Source: Gemmatimonadota bacterium (GTDB lineage Bacteria; Gemmatimonadota; Gemmatimonadetes; Longimicrobiales; Gaopeijiaceae). Taken from it: 64,000 nt of DNA. Positions within the stretch are counted from its first letter, which is position 1, and each line of letters opens with the position of its first letter. Made by a program: the position numbers and the translations under genes. The notes beneath the pieces were generated by a model. The model made no database searches, was not told where the DNA came from, and saw only the letters and a list, made by a program, of their open reading frames with translations. Of the stretch, positions 32,700 to 41,603 are shown in pieces. The stretch is taken from the NCBI GenBank assembly GCA_028874995.1, contig JAPPGM010000128.1, positions 1 to 64,000 on the forward strand. The letters run 5' to 3'.

Positions 32700-33860
32700 T
32701 CAGAGCGACTTCAGGAAGACCGCCAACCGTTGCTTCCGCGCCGGTGAGAGACGGTTGAAGGCATCGCGCGCGGCGCTCGCCTCGCCGCCGTGCATCTCCA
32801 TCACCATCGTGAAGTCCAGGGCCTGTCCGTGATGCAGAAACGCATCGCGAAACCTGAGGCCGACCAGTGGCGTCGTGCGCCACTCACCGGGTACGCTGCC
32901 GGGGGAGCAGATGTCCGCTAGCTCGCGCCCCATGTCGTGGAGCAGAAGGTCCGAATAGATGCGGAAACGCTTGCGGTCGAGGGCCGGGTCGTCGTTGGAC
33001 GCGGTCGTCATGGTGGGCGTATGGCATTTCGCGCAGCCTATATCGCGAAAAATCTCTTCGCCAACAGGGTCGGAGGGGGTCGTGGGTTCGGTGGGCGCCA
33101 GAAAGCGAATGTAGTCCGCCAACAGCCCGATCTCGACATCACCCACTTCGGGGTCGGGAGCCGGATCCATCCCGGGCGGAAGCGGTTCGCCGTTGAGCAG
33201 CATCTCGTCCGGGTGTTCCGGCGTGGTGAGGCCCATCTCCACGCGGATCGCCTCCTCGATGAACGAATCGAGCGTGGCATGCGTCGCCCGCAGCCCGAAC
33301 CGCGCCAACCGGCCATCGGGGTCGAGCCCCGGACGGCCGGAGATACCGTCGCCATCGTCGTCTTCGGGGTCGGACCGGGATAGTATCGCCTCCGCCGACA
33401 GCGCTTCCACCAAACCGAGGCCGAAGAGCGACGGCGGGAACATCAAGGTGACTCCGCTGGCTTCGCGCGGGGTCCGTTCGGGGCGCAGACCCGCTTCCCT
33501 CATGGCCGGGACGATCACGGACTGTAGCAGAGCGCCACCCAAACGTGTGAGGGGATCGCAGCCCGTGTCCGGATCGTAGTGGCTGATCTTGGTCACGGGC
33601 TCCGCGCCGTGTCCGCCGCTCTCGGGGAGGTCGTGACAGGACACGCACCTGGCCTGATTGAAGATCGGCCCGAGGCCCTCTTCGGGGGTAAACGCGCGGC
33701 CGAAGAGGGCGCGGCCCTCGCGGAACCGGAGGAGCTGGTCTTCGGTCAGACCGGGCAAGGGGGTGCCCGGCTCACCGTCAATCAGCGGGGTCTCGATCGA
33801 CGCGCACCCGCTCACCGCCAGCAGGAGGACGGCGCGCAGTCGCGCGGCGACGAGACTCAA
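32700..33860 (-). CDS. di-haem oxidoreductase, cytochrome-c-type lipoprotein
   Basis: A 386-residue protein of the di-haem (thiol oxidoreductase-like) family. A lipobox lies at Cys19 (LLLAVSGC). The haem-binding motifs are CVSCH at residues 72-76 and CAKCH at 276-280. A calcium-like DPEDDDGDGISGRPG stretch near 164-178 and the conserved FPPSLFGLGLVEAL are family-typical. It should act in the periplasm as an electron-transfer or peroxidase-like protein. The likely start is the TTG at 33860, six bases after the stop of the preceding lipoprotein gene, so the two are one minus-strand operon. It is convergent with the plug-like gene. Confidence 0.85.
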   Translation of the reverse strand: MSLVAARLRAVLLLAVSGCASIETPLIDGEPGTPLPGLTEDQLLRFREGRALFGRAFTPEEGLGPIFNQARCVSCHDLPESGGHGAEPVTKISHYDPDTGCDPLTRLGGALLQSVIVPAMREAGLRPERTPREASGVTLMFPPSLFGLGLVEALSAEAILSRSDPEDDDGDGISGRPGLDPDGRLARFGLRATHATLDSFIEEAIRVEMGLTTPEHPDEMLLNGEPLPPGMDPAPDPEVGDVEIGLLADYIRFLAPTEPTTPSDPVGEEIFRDIGCAKCHTPTMTTASNDDPALDRKRFRIYSDLLLHDMGRELADICSPGSVPGEWRTTPLVGLRFRDAFLHHGQALDFTMVMEMHGGEASAARDAFNRLSPARKQRLAVFLKSL

Positions 33861-33865
33861 CGGAG

Positions 33866-34354
33866 TCAGGGTCCGCCGCGAACGGTGGGGTCTTCGCCCT
33901 GCAGATCGTGGTACTGGTACACGAAACGCAAGCGGTCCCGCTTTCCGTCTTCCGTCCTTGGGCTGAGAAGCCGTTGGACGTCATACCACTCCTTGCCGTC
34001 GATGTCGACCGTCATTCCGACGAGTGCCTGGACCTCTTCCACGGGATAGGTTTCGACGAGGATCTGGTACCGGTCAGTGAACTCGAAGGTGTTGGAGTAC
34101 GGGGACGAAACGACGAACGTATCTGCCGATATGATACTCTCGATAACCGGACATTCCGGGTCCCCCGCGCACACGGGCTCCTGATACCGCACGAAGTTCT
34201 GTGAAACGATAACGGTGAGCTGGTTCACATCTTCGCTCGTGATCTCAACAACGGCTTCGTCCGGCGGCCCTCCCGGGCGAAGCCAGTCGCACCCGGCTGT
34301 CAGAACCAGGCCGATGGCCACCACGACTTGAAGTGAATGGATCCTTTTCGCCAT
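33866..34354 (-). CDS. predicted lipoprotein, partner of the di-haem oxidoreductase gene
   Basis: A 162-residue protein starting at the ATG at 34354, with a lipoprotein signal (LQVVVAIGLVLTAGC). The mature part has beta-rich segments (AVVEITSEDVNQLTVIVSQN; RYQILVETYPVEEVQALVG) and one CAGDPEC pair of cysteines. I do not recognise a family. It is encoded immediately upstream of the di-haem protein with a five-base gap, suggesting a shared periplasmic function. An upstream in-frame Met at 34387 is less likely because it would bury the signal. Confidence 0.65.
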   Translation of the reverse strand: MAKRIHSLQVVVAIGLVLTAGCDWLRPGGPPDEAVVEITSEDVNQLTVIVSQNFVRYQEPVCAGDPECPVIESIISADTFVVSSPYSNTFEFTDRYQILVETYPVEEVQALVGMTVDIDGKEWYDVQRLLSPRTEDGKRDRLRFVYQYHDLQGEDPTVRGGP

Positions 34355-34573
34355 GGAAATCAGACGCTCCTGCCGGCGGTCAATCAATGCTGCTACCGAT
34401 GGGTTGGCGGTCCCTCGAAAACCCCCCGGCGCTGGCCAGGGACCGCAACAGTACGCTAGGGCGGTTCACTTCGTTCCGCAAGCTCCGTTTCGCCCCTTCA
34501 TGAGCGTGCAGTCCGTGGGCAAAGTCGCCCCGGGAATCGAGCGGTGACTTGGCGGCGTGAGCCGGGAACGCGC

Positions 34574-34602
34574 TTGACGATGCGCCGTGGGCGACCGAAT
34601 AA
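34574..34602 (+). promoter_or_regulatory. possible sigma-70 promoter of the S9 peptidase operon in a 319-bp divergent spacer
   Basis: TTGACG at 34574-34579 and GAATAA at 34597-34602 are 17 bases apart, about 70 bases before the peptidase ATG. The spacer 34355-34673 holds nothing else I can support and must also contain the promoter of the minus-strand lipoprotein/di-haem operon. Confidence 0.4.
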
Positions 34603-34673
34603 ATGATACCTGCCAGCTTGGGATTGCCCGGTTCCGGTCCCTGACGAACTACTTTTCCGCAGCGGAGGTTGCC

Positions 34674-37028
34674 ATGTCATCCAACAGACGCCTGGTGCCG
34701 CGATTCTGTCTGTCCCTTCTCCCGACGATCCTGATCGCGGGGAGCGCGCACGCTCAGGAGCTCGACGTGACGCGCTATCATCGCGCCGAGCGTCTGCTCG
34801 CGTGGAACCTCAATCCCCTTGTCGGCGGGGGCGCAGTGTCGCCCCGGTGGATGTCGGGCGGGCACCGCTTCTGGTACCGCAACCAGACCGGCGACGGGGC
34901 GGAGTTCGTGCTGGCCGACCCGGAGCGGAGGTCGCGCACCCTCCTGTTCGACCACGAGAGGCTGGCCGCCGCCATGTCGCTGGCCGCCGATACCGCATTC
35001 GAGGGCCGGAAGCTGCCGTTTCAGACCTTCGAGTTCGCCGAAGGCGAGTCCGCGATCGTCTTCAACGCGAACGAGCGCGGTTTCACCTGCGACATCCGCG
35101 CCTATGAATGCGAGGTCGGCGACACGCTGCCCAATCGGACGCCCTTCGTGCGTTCTCCGGATGGCCGCCTCGAGGCTTTCGTGCACGAACACGATCTCTG
35201 GGTACGATCGGTGGAGGCTGGGGATTCGACCCGGCTGACCACGGACGGCGAGGAATACTGGTCCTACGGAATCACCGCGCCGCGCCCCTCCCAGATCATT
35301 GCGTCGCTGCCTGCCCGTCCCGTCCTCCAATGGTCTCCCGACTCGAGGCGGATCGCGGTCCAGAGGATGGACGAGCGCCACGTGGAGCGGATGCCGATCA
35401 TCTCCCACACCTCGATACGCCCGAAGCTCTACACCTACCCGTACGGGCTTCCGGGGGACTCGATTGTCGCGACCTTCGACATCCACGTGATCGATGTGGA
35501 GACCGGCGGGAACGTGAAGCTGCAAACCGACCCGCAACCGTACATGACCTTCACGGTTACGGGGATGCGCGACTCGACGTGGGTGACGGTGAAGTGGAAG
35601 GAGGGGGGCGAACGTCTCTACTACGTGCGTGGATCGCGGGGGGGGAAGAGCGTCAAGCTGTACGAGGCCGACCTGGCGACCGGCGCGGCCCGCGAGATCA
35701 TCGAGGAGACGCGGGCCACACACGTCGAACTCAACCTCGACCTGATAGGCGGCTACCCGAACTGGGACGTGATCAACGGGGGTGAAGACGTGATCTGGTT
35801 CTCGGAGAGGGACGGGTGGGGGCACCTCTACCGTTTCGACGGCGACGGGCGGTTGAAGGGGCGGATCACACAGGGGGCGTGGACGGTGGGCGACATGCTG
35901 CACATCGACGAGGAGTCGGGACGGATCGTCTTTACCGCGCGGGGGATGGAGGAGGGGAGAATTCCGACGATGGCCGACCTGTACGCCGTCAACCTCGACG
36001 GCACGGGGCTCGAGCGCCTTGGCGGGGAGGACGCGGACCACACGGTGCGCGCCAGCCCGGACGGCCGCTACTTCGTCGATGCGTACTCACGCCCCGACAC
36101 CCCGCCGCTGAGCGTGGTGCGTGATCGCAACGGCAGGGTGGTGCTGGAACTGGAGCGCGCCGATGTCTCGCGGATGGAGGAGGTGGGATGGTCCCCGCCC
36201 GAGATCTTCGAGTACAAGGCCCGCGACGGCGTGACGACCATGTACGGGCTGCTCCACAAGCCGTCGGATTTCGATCCGGAGAAGGTCTACCCGATCGTCG
36301 AGTACATCTATCCGGGTCCGTTCATCGGGAGCGTGGGGCGGTGGAACTTTGGTGGGGGGGTTATCGGTTCGGCGCTGCGCGGTGACCAGGACGCGCTGGC
36401 CGAACTGGGGTTCATCGTGGTGCAGATGGACCATCTGGGCACGCCCTTCCGCTCCAAGGCCATCCAGGACAACTACTGGGGGAACATGGGCGACAACGGG
36501 ATCCCCGACCACGTGGCCGCGGTCAAGCAACTTGGCGCCCGCCATCCGTGGATCGACCTGGACCGGGTGGGGATCTACGGTCACTCCGGCGGCGGCTTCG
36601 CCTCGACCGACGCGATCCTGCGCTACCCGGACTTCTACAAGGTGGCGGTGTCCACGGCGGGGAACCACGACAACCGCAGCTACCACGCGGCCTACGCTGA
36701 GAAGTACCAGGGTCTGCTGGTACGGGACACGGTCAAGGGCACGGACAACTACGCGAACCAGGTGAACGCGTCGCTCGCGGAGAATCTGAAGGGGAAGCTG
36801 TTCCTGATGACGGGCGACATGGACGACAACGTGCACCCGTCGATGACGTATCGGGTCGCGAATGCGCTGATCGCGGCCAACAAGAACTTCGACTTTCTCA
36901 TCCTGCCGGACCGGGCGCACGGCCTTAATGAGCCGTATGTGATCCGGCGGCGCTGGGACTACTTCGTGGAGCATCTGCTGGGGCTGGAGCCGCCGGCGGA
37001 TTACGTGATCCAGCCGCCGCCGGGTTGA
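34674..37028 (+). CDS. S9 family peptidase, DPP-IV-like, secreted
   Basis: A 784-residue enzyme: a signal peptide (CLSLLPTILIAGSAHAQ), an eight-bladed propeller region (DPP-IV N-terminal type, about residues 90-530), then an alpha/beta-hydrolase domain. The triad is Ser638 in YGHSGGGFAS, Asp717 or Asp718 in GDMDDNVHP, and His749 in DRAHGL. The nucleophile elbow GHSGGG differs from the classical GWSYGG of DPP-IV. It should cleave dipeptides, often after proline, from exported peptides in the periplasm. The ATG at 34674 follows an AGCGGAGG site. The DUF5107 gene starts 22 bp downstream, so they are co-transcribed. Confidence 0.9.
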   Translation: MSSNRRLVPRFCLSLLPTILIAGSAHAQELDVTRYHRAERLLAWNLNPLVGGGAVSPRWMSGGHRFWYRNQTGDGAEFVLADPERRSRTLLFDHERLAAAMSLAADTAFEGRKLPFQTFEFAEGESAIVFNANERGFTCDIRAYECEVGDTLPNRTPFVRSPDGRLEAFVHEHDLWVRSVEAGDSTRLTTDGEEYWSYGITAPRPSQIIASLPARPVLQWSPDSRRIAVQRMDERHVERMPIISHTSIRPKLYTYPYGLPGDSIVATFDIHVIDVETGGNVKLQTDPQPYMTFTVTGMRDSTWVTVKWKEGGERLYYVRGSRGGKSVKLYEADLATGAAREIIEETRATHVELNLDLIGGYPNWDVINGGEDVIWFSERDGWGHLYRFDGDGRLKGRITQGAWTVGDMLHIDEESGRIVFTARGMEEGRIPTMADLYAVNLDGTGLERLGGEDADHTVRASPDGRYFVDAYSRPDTPPLSVVRDRNGRVVLELERADVSRMEEVGWSPPEIFEYKARDGVTTMYGLLHKPSDFDPEKVYPIVEYIYPGPFIGSVGRWNFGGGVIGSALRGDQDALAELGFIVVQMDHLGTPFRSKAIQDNYWGNMGDNGIPDHVAAVKQLGARHPWIDLDRVGIYGHSGGGFASTDAILRYPDFYKVAVSTAGNHDNRSYHAAYAEKYQGLLVRDTVKGTDNYANQVNASLAENLKGKLFLMTGDMDDNVHPSMTYRVANALIAANKNFDFLILPDRAHGLNEPYVIRRRWDYFVEHLLGLEPPADYVIQPPPG

Positions 37029-37050
37029 GGGGGGAGACGGGAGACGTTCG

Positions 37051-40000
37051 ATGAATCTCGAGTTTTTTCCGCGGGTTGCCACCAGCGCCCGCGCCGCCAC
37101 CCTGCTTGCCATCCTCGGGGTGACCGGGGTGTGGGCGGACCACTCCACCGCCCAGGCCCGTGTAACCGAACAAACCCGCGTGATCGACACCTACCCGTTC
37201 TCGGAGCCCGATCCCATCCCGATCTTGGCCAGCGACGCGCGTCTGTACCCGTACCACGCCTTTCGCGGCTACTCCGCAACCTCCGAGCCGCGCGAGTGGA
37301 AAGTCGTGAAGCTGGAGAACGACCTGATCGAGGTCTTCGTGCTCCCGGAGGCGGGCGGGAAGGTGTGGGGGGCGGTGGTGAAGGAGACGGGGCACGAATT
37401 CATCTACCGCAACGAGGTCATGAAATTCCGCGACATCGCGCTGCGGGGGCCGTGGACCTCGGGCGGCATCGAGTTCAACTTCGGGGTGATCGGTCACACG
37501 CCCGCAACCGCGACCCCCGTCGACTACCTGGTGCGCGAGAACGCGGACGGCAGCGTCAGCTGCATCGTCGGGGCGATGGACCTGCCGTCGCGCACCCACT
37601 GGCGGGTCGAGATCCGGCTGCCGCCAGACCGGGGCTATTTCGAGACCCGCGCGCTTTGGTACAACCCCACACCGCTTGAACAGCCCTACTACAACTGGAT
37701 GACCGCGGCGGCCTTCGCGCAGGACGACCTGGAACTCTACGTGCCCGGAGGGTCCTACCTGGAGCATTCGGGGCGCGAGCGGACGTGGCCGGAGGACGAA
37801 TCGGGGCGCTTCCTTCCGCTCTATCGGAACAACCGGTTCGGGGGACACAAGTCATACCACGTGGTGGGCGAGCTGAACGACTTCTTCGGCGGCTACTACC
37901 ACGACGACGGGTACGGCTGGGGCCACTGGGCCCGCTACGAGGACATGCCGGGCCAGAAGATGTGGCTGTGGGCGCTCTCGCGTCAGGGAGGGGTGTGGGA
38001 GGACCTGCTGACCGACACCGACGGGCAGTATGTGGAGTTCCAGGCGGGGCGGCTCTTTGTGCAGTATTCGCTTGGGGAGCATGTGAATCCGGTGACGCAA
38101 GCCGCGTTCGATCCGCTGTCGGCGAGCGAGTGGACGGAGACGTGGTTTCCGCTGGAGGGGACGGGGGGGCTGAGTGACGCGTCGCGCGAGGGGGCAATGC
38201 ATGTGGAGTTGGGGGATGGTGTGGTGCGGGTGGCCGTGAACGCCTTCGGGGACGTGACGGACACGTTGCGGGTCTGGGCGGGGGAACAGCTGATCACCGA
38301 CATGGAGGTCGACCTGGTGGCGCTTGAGCCCTTCGAGGTGACGATCTCGGACGTGGCGTCCGATCCGCCGGTGCGGGTGCAGGTGCCGGGGCTGGACCTC
38401 GACTACACCACTGGGTCGCGGGACCGTGCGCTGTCTCGCCCGTTCGAGACGGATCCGGGCGCGTGGGCGAGCATTCCGGAGGCGGACCGGCTGGTCTACC
38501 AGGCGCGCGAGCTGGCGAAGGGGCGGCGCTATGGCGAGGCGCGGGCGCTCTTCGAAGAGGCGGTCGCGACGGAGCCGTGGAATCGGGGGGCGCTGCTGGG
38601 ACTGGCCGACCTGGCGCTGAGGTCGGCCCGGTACGAGGAAGGGCTGGAGCACGCGCGGCGGGCGCTGCAGCTGGACACGTATGACGCGGCGGCGAACTTC
38701 GTGGCGGGGAATCTGTATCTGGCGCTGGGGCGCGACATGGACGCGCGCGATGCCTTCGGCTGGTCGGCCCGGGCGGTGGCGTTCCGAGCTGCGTCGTATG
38801 TTCGGCTGGGTGAGGTGATGGTGGGGGCGGGGAGGTGGGGCGAGGTGAAGCGGTACGCCGAGCTCGCGCTGGACTTTGATCGCAAGAGCGTGTCGGCGTG
38901 GCAATTGCTGGCGGTCGTCGCGCGACTGTCCGGCGACCGGGAGGGGGCCGAGCGGGCGCTTGTGACGCTGCTCGACATCGACCCGCTGCACCACTTCGTG
39001 CTGGCGGAGCGTCACCTGGCGGAGCCGGAAGGCGCGAGCGCGGAGGAGCTGCTCGGCGCGCTGCAAAGCGAGTACCCCGGGCAGACGCTTCTGGAGATGG
39101 CGGTGTGGTACGCCGGGCTCGGCCTTCGCGATGATGCGCTGTCCGTCCTGCAGCCGGCTGGCGCCGGATCGGTCGAGCCCTCGTCCGAGTCGCGCAGCCC
39201 CCGCGCCGGAAGCGACGACCTGCGGCGCGGCCTCGACGGTCCCGTGCTGCATGCGTGGCGAGCCTTCCTGGGCGCGGATCCCACCGGCCTCGACGACCCG
39301 GGCGACCTCGCCTTCGCCCTCCCCTTCCGTCCCGAGACCCTGCCCGTGCTCCGATGGACCGCCGCCGAGAGCGACCACTGGGGATGGCGCTACCTGCTCG
39401 GCCTCAACCTGTGGGCGCTCGATCGGAAGGACGAAGCCCGCGAGATCCTGGACGAGTTGAGGGACCGTCCCGACTACGGCCCCGCATACGCGGCACGGGC
39501 TCATCTGGGGCGTGAGGTGGGCCGCGATCCGGGCCGCGATCTCGTGCGGGCGGTGGAGCTCGACCCGGACAGCCGCATCCTGCGCGTTGAGGAGATCCGG
39601 TACCTCCAGGAAGAGGAACGGTGGCCCGGCGCCCTGCAGGCTTCAGCGCGGGCACGCGAGATCTTCCCCGGCGACTTCAATCTGGACCTGTTGCATGCAC
39701 GGTCCCTCATCCACCTGGGCGGCTACGACGAAGCGATCGCGGTCCTCGCGAACACCCGTGTCCTCCCCTCCGAGAACGCACGCGAGAGCCACCTCCTCTA
39801 CGAGCAGGCCCATGTCGGCGCCGCTCTCGACGATCTCGAGGCCGGCGAGCTCGAGGCGGCTCGCGCCCGCCTGGAGGCCGCGCTGCTATGGCCCGAATCG
39901 CTCGGCCAGGGCCGCCCCTACGACCCGGACGAGCGGCTCGTCCGCTTCCTGCTCGGGGTCGCCGCATGGGAGGCCGGGGACAGGGACGGCGCACTTGAGC

Positions 40001-40239
40001 AATTCCGACCCGTGGCGGCAACCATCGCCGGACGTACGGACCTGCCGCGCGAAATGGGCGATCTCCTCGCAATCGAGGCCTCGCGAGTCCTGGGGATCGC
40101 CCGCGGGTTGGAGGTGGAGGATGCCGTGGCGGGGTTCATGTCCGACCCGCCCGAGGGGTTCGGGCGGGGCCGCGAAGCCTTGGAGTGGCGACTTACGAAT
40201 CGGGCGCTTCGGTTGGCTGCGGCAGTCCCGCCGTCGTGA
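37051..40239 (+). CDS. DUF5107 domain protein with C-terminal TPR repeats, secreted
   Basis: A 1062-residue protein. A signal region (ATLLAILGVTGVWADHSTAQ) is followed by a DUF5107 beta-sandwich resembling a galactose-mutarotase-like domain (LENDLIEVFVLPEAGGKVWG; TSGGIEFNFGVIGH; WYNPTPLEQPYYNWM), to about residue 340. A long TPR superhelix runs from about 480 to the end (ARELAKGRRYGEARALFEEA and many further repeats). DUF5107/TPR proteins are associated with carbohydrate handling as I recall, but no activity is established from the sequence. It shares an operon with the S9 peptidase. Confidence 0.85.
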   Translation: MNLEFFPRVATSARAATLLAILGVTGVWADHSTAQARVTEQTRVIDTYPFSEPDPIPILASDARLYPYHAFRGYSATSEPREWKVVKLENDLIEVFVLPEAGGKVWGAVVKETGHEFIYRNEVMKFRDIALRGPWTSGGIEFNFGVIGHTPATATPVDYLVRENADGSVSCIVGAMDLPSRTHWRVEIRLPPDRGYFETRALWYNPTPLEQPYYNWMTAAAFAQDDLELYVPGGSYLEHSGRERTWPEDESGRFLPLYRNNRFGGHKSYHVVGELNDFFGGYYHDDGYGWGHWARYEDMPGQKMWLWALSRQGGVWEDLLTDTDGQYVEFQAGRLFVQYSLGEHVNPVTQAAFDPLSASEWTETWFPLEGTGGLSDASREGAMHVELGDGVVRVAVNAFGDVTDTLRVWAGEQLITDMEVDLVALEPFEVTISDVASDPPVRVQVPGLDLDYTTGSRDRALSRPFETDPGAWASIPEADRLVYQARELAKGRRYGEARALFEEAVATEPWNRGALLGLADLALRSARYEEGLEHARRALQLDTYDAAANFVAGNLYLALGRDMDARDAFGWSARAVAFRAASYVRLGEVMVGAGRWGEVKRYAELALDFDRKSVSAWQLLAVVARLSGDREGAERALVTLLDIDPLHHFVLAERHLAEPEGASAEELLGALQSEYPGQTLLEMAVWYAGLGLRDDALSVLQPAGAGSVEPSSESRSPRAGSDDLRRGLDGPVLHAWRAFLGADPTGLDDPGDLAFALPFRPETLPVLRWTAAESDHWGWRYLLGLNLWALDRKDEAREILDELRDRPDYGPAYAARAHLGREVGRDPGRDLVRAVELDPDSRILRVEEIRYLQEEERWPGALQASARAREIFPGDFNLDLLHARSLIHLGGYDEAIAVLANTRVLPSENARESHLLYEQAHVGAALDDLEAGELEAARARLEAALLWPESLGQGRPYDPDERLVRFLLGVAAWEAGDRDGALEQFRPVAATIAGRTDLPREMGDLLAIEASRVLGIARGLEVEDAVAGFMSDPPEGFGRGREALEWRLTNRALRLAAAVPPS

Positions 40240-40266
40240 TCCGCTGTCCCGCTGCGCGGCGGCCGC

Positions 40267-40956
40267 TCACCCGTCCCCGGCGGCGCCCGCCTCCAGCAGC
40301 CGCGCACAGGTCGCCCAGACATCCCGGGCCAACTCCGGATCGCTCGGCCTCAGCACGGGCCGACCGGTTCGTCGCCCCTTGCGGGATCGTGCGATCGACC
40401 GACACTCGCGGACGATCCTGGCGCGCTCCTCCGGCAGCAGGCGGCCGCTCACCCGTGCCCAAAGCGGCGGACGGTGCAGCGCGGTCCAGGCGAAGTCATA
40501 GAAGTCCCTCGACACCATCTGCCCGGCATCGAGAACCCTCCCGAACAACTCTCGCGTCAGAATGCTGCCGGGTGACTCGCACCGGATGTCCATCGCGGTG
40601 CGGCCCTCGGTGGAGACCTTGGCGTCGACACCCTCAAACACGAACGACATCCTTACCCCGCCCGAGGTGAGCATCACCGATCGACGCCTTGCGTACCGCC
40701 ATATGTCGATCGTGCCCTGGCGCTGAAGCGCTTCGAGCCCGTCGCGCAGCGCTTCGGCATCGGGCGGTTCATCCTCCTCCACCAGGAAGTCGAGGTCGGT
40801 GCTGTGCCGGTGGTTCCAGCGCATGGCCAGGACCGTGCCTCCGCCCAGCAGCAGCGCGGACCAGTCCCGCACCAGCAGCTCGTCGATCACTCCCCGGAAG
40901 TCACCGAGAGGCGTGCGGTGGGCGCCGGGCAGCTCCAGCCTCAGCCCGTCCGCCAC
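40267..40956 (-). CDS. AbiEii/DUF1814-like nucleotidyltransferase
   Basis: A 229-residue protein with the minimal nucleotidyltransferase motif of the AbiEii/AbiGii toxin family: LLGGGTVLAMRWNHR (residues 37-51), then STDLDFLVE with Asp54 and Asp56 as probable metal ligands. A GTG start at 40956 lies inside the end of the upstream gene (16-base overlap), giving translational coupling. The open frame begins at 41019. In toxin-antitoxin type IV systems the partner is a winged-helix AbiEi repressor. The upstream partner here is not an obvious AbiEi, so this may be a related but different two-gene system. Confidence 0.75.
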   Translation of the reverse strand: MADGLRLELPGAHRTPLGDFRGVIDELLVRDWSALLLGGGTVLAMRWNHRHSTDLDFLVEEDEPPDAEALRDGLEALQRQGTIDIWRYARRRSVMLTSGGVRMSFVFEGVDAKVSTEGRTAMDIRCESPGSILTRELFGRVLDAGQMVSRDFYDFAWTALHRPPLWARVSGRLLPEERARIVRECRSIARSRKGRRTGRPVLRPSDPELARDVWATCARLLEAGAAGDG

Positions 40957-41417
40957 TCGTCGTCCCAGTCCTCGTAGAGGTACTGACGCATCCAGCCGAC
41001 GGCGTAGTGCGCCCGGCATTCTATGATGTGCATCACGCGGGCGATCTCGTAGATCGAAGCACCGCAGCTCTGGCGAAAGGCGAAGAGGTCGATTCCGCGC
41101 AGGACCTCGAAGAAGTCATGCAGCGCGGTCTCCTCGTCCGGTGTGAGGACTCCGTCCCGGTCGGTGCGCATCCAGCGCCGCATGCGGAAGGCCTCCCTGT
41201 CCATGCGAACCGGGCTGCCGGACATGTGCTGGTGCCATAGGGCCCGGATCACCTTCGCGTCGAGCGGGGATCGCTCCTTGAACGAAGGCACGGCATCGTA
41301 CTCCTCCAGCGACGGCAGAACGGGCCGCATCATCCACGGCGTGGGACTGCCCCTGCCGCGCCGCCAGGCCGTGGTTCGAACAGGTGCGGTGTTCGGATTC
41401 CGCTGATCTGTCGCCAT
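40941..41417 (-). CDS. partner of AbiEii-like gene, hypothetical helical protein
   Basis: A 158-residue protein starting at the ATG at 41417 with a CGGAG site. A Pro/Arg-rich start is followed by a helical protein (SFKERSPLDAKVIRALWHQH; FRMRRWMRTDRDGVLTPDEE; FEVLRGIDLFAFRQSCGASI; HIIECRAHYAVGWMRQYLYED). I do not recognise a family. Position, size and overlap with the nucleotidyltransferase gene suggest an antitoxin-like or regulatory partner. Three tandem 19-bp repeats begin 14 bases upstream of its start codon and would suit autoregulation. Confidence 0.6.
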   Translation of the reverse strand: MATDQRNPNTAPVRTTAWRRGRGSPTPWMMRPVLPSLEEYDAVPSFKERSPLDAKVIRALWHQHMSGSPVRMDREAFRMRRWMRTDRDGVLTPDEETALHDFFEVLRGIDLFAFRQSCGASIYEIARVMHIIECRAHYAVGWMRQYLYEDWDDEWRTG

Positions 41418-41431
41418 CCCGATTCTCCGTT

Positions 41432-41488
41432 GACGCCCGAGCGAGGATACGACGCCCGAGCAAGGATCCGACGCCCAAACAAGGATAC
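41432..41488. repeat. three tandem 19-bp iteron-like repeats
   Basis: Three head-to-tail copies of a 19-bp unit (GACGCCCGAGCAAGGATAC-like) occupy 41432-41450, 41451-41469 and 41470-41488, with two to four differences between copies. They lie directly upstream of the AbiEii-like operon (transcribed to the left). The arrangement resembles an operator array. Two further 14-bp copies of GGACGCGCCCGGCC lie at 41511-41524 and 41544-41557. Confidence 0.75.
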
Positions 41489-41603
41489 GCGATGAGCGTA
41501 CGGACGCAACGGACGCGCCCGGCCCCACGCGCGGCACCGCAATGGACGCGCCCGGCCTCACCGGCAAATGGACACGTCGCCCCCCCCTCCCTACCTTGAC
41601 GGC

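Noticed and set aside
41432-41488. CRISPR array or plasmid replication origin from the tandem repeats.
   Set aside because: Only three abutting copies with no spacers, and no Rep gene; an operator array fits better.
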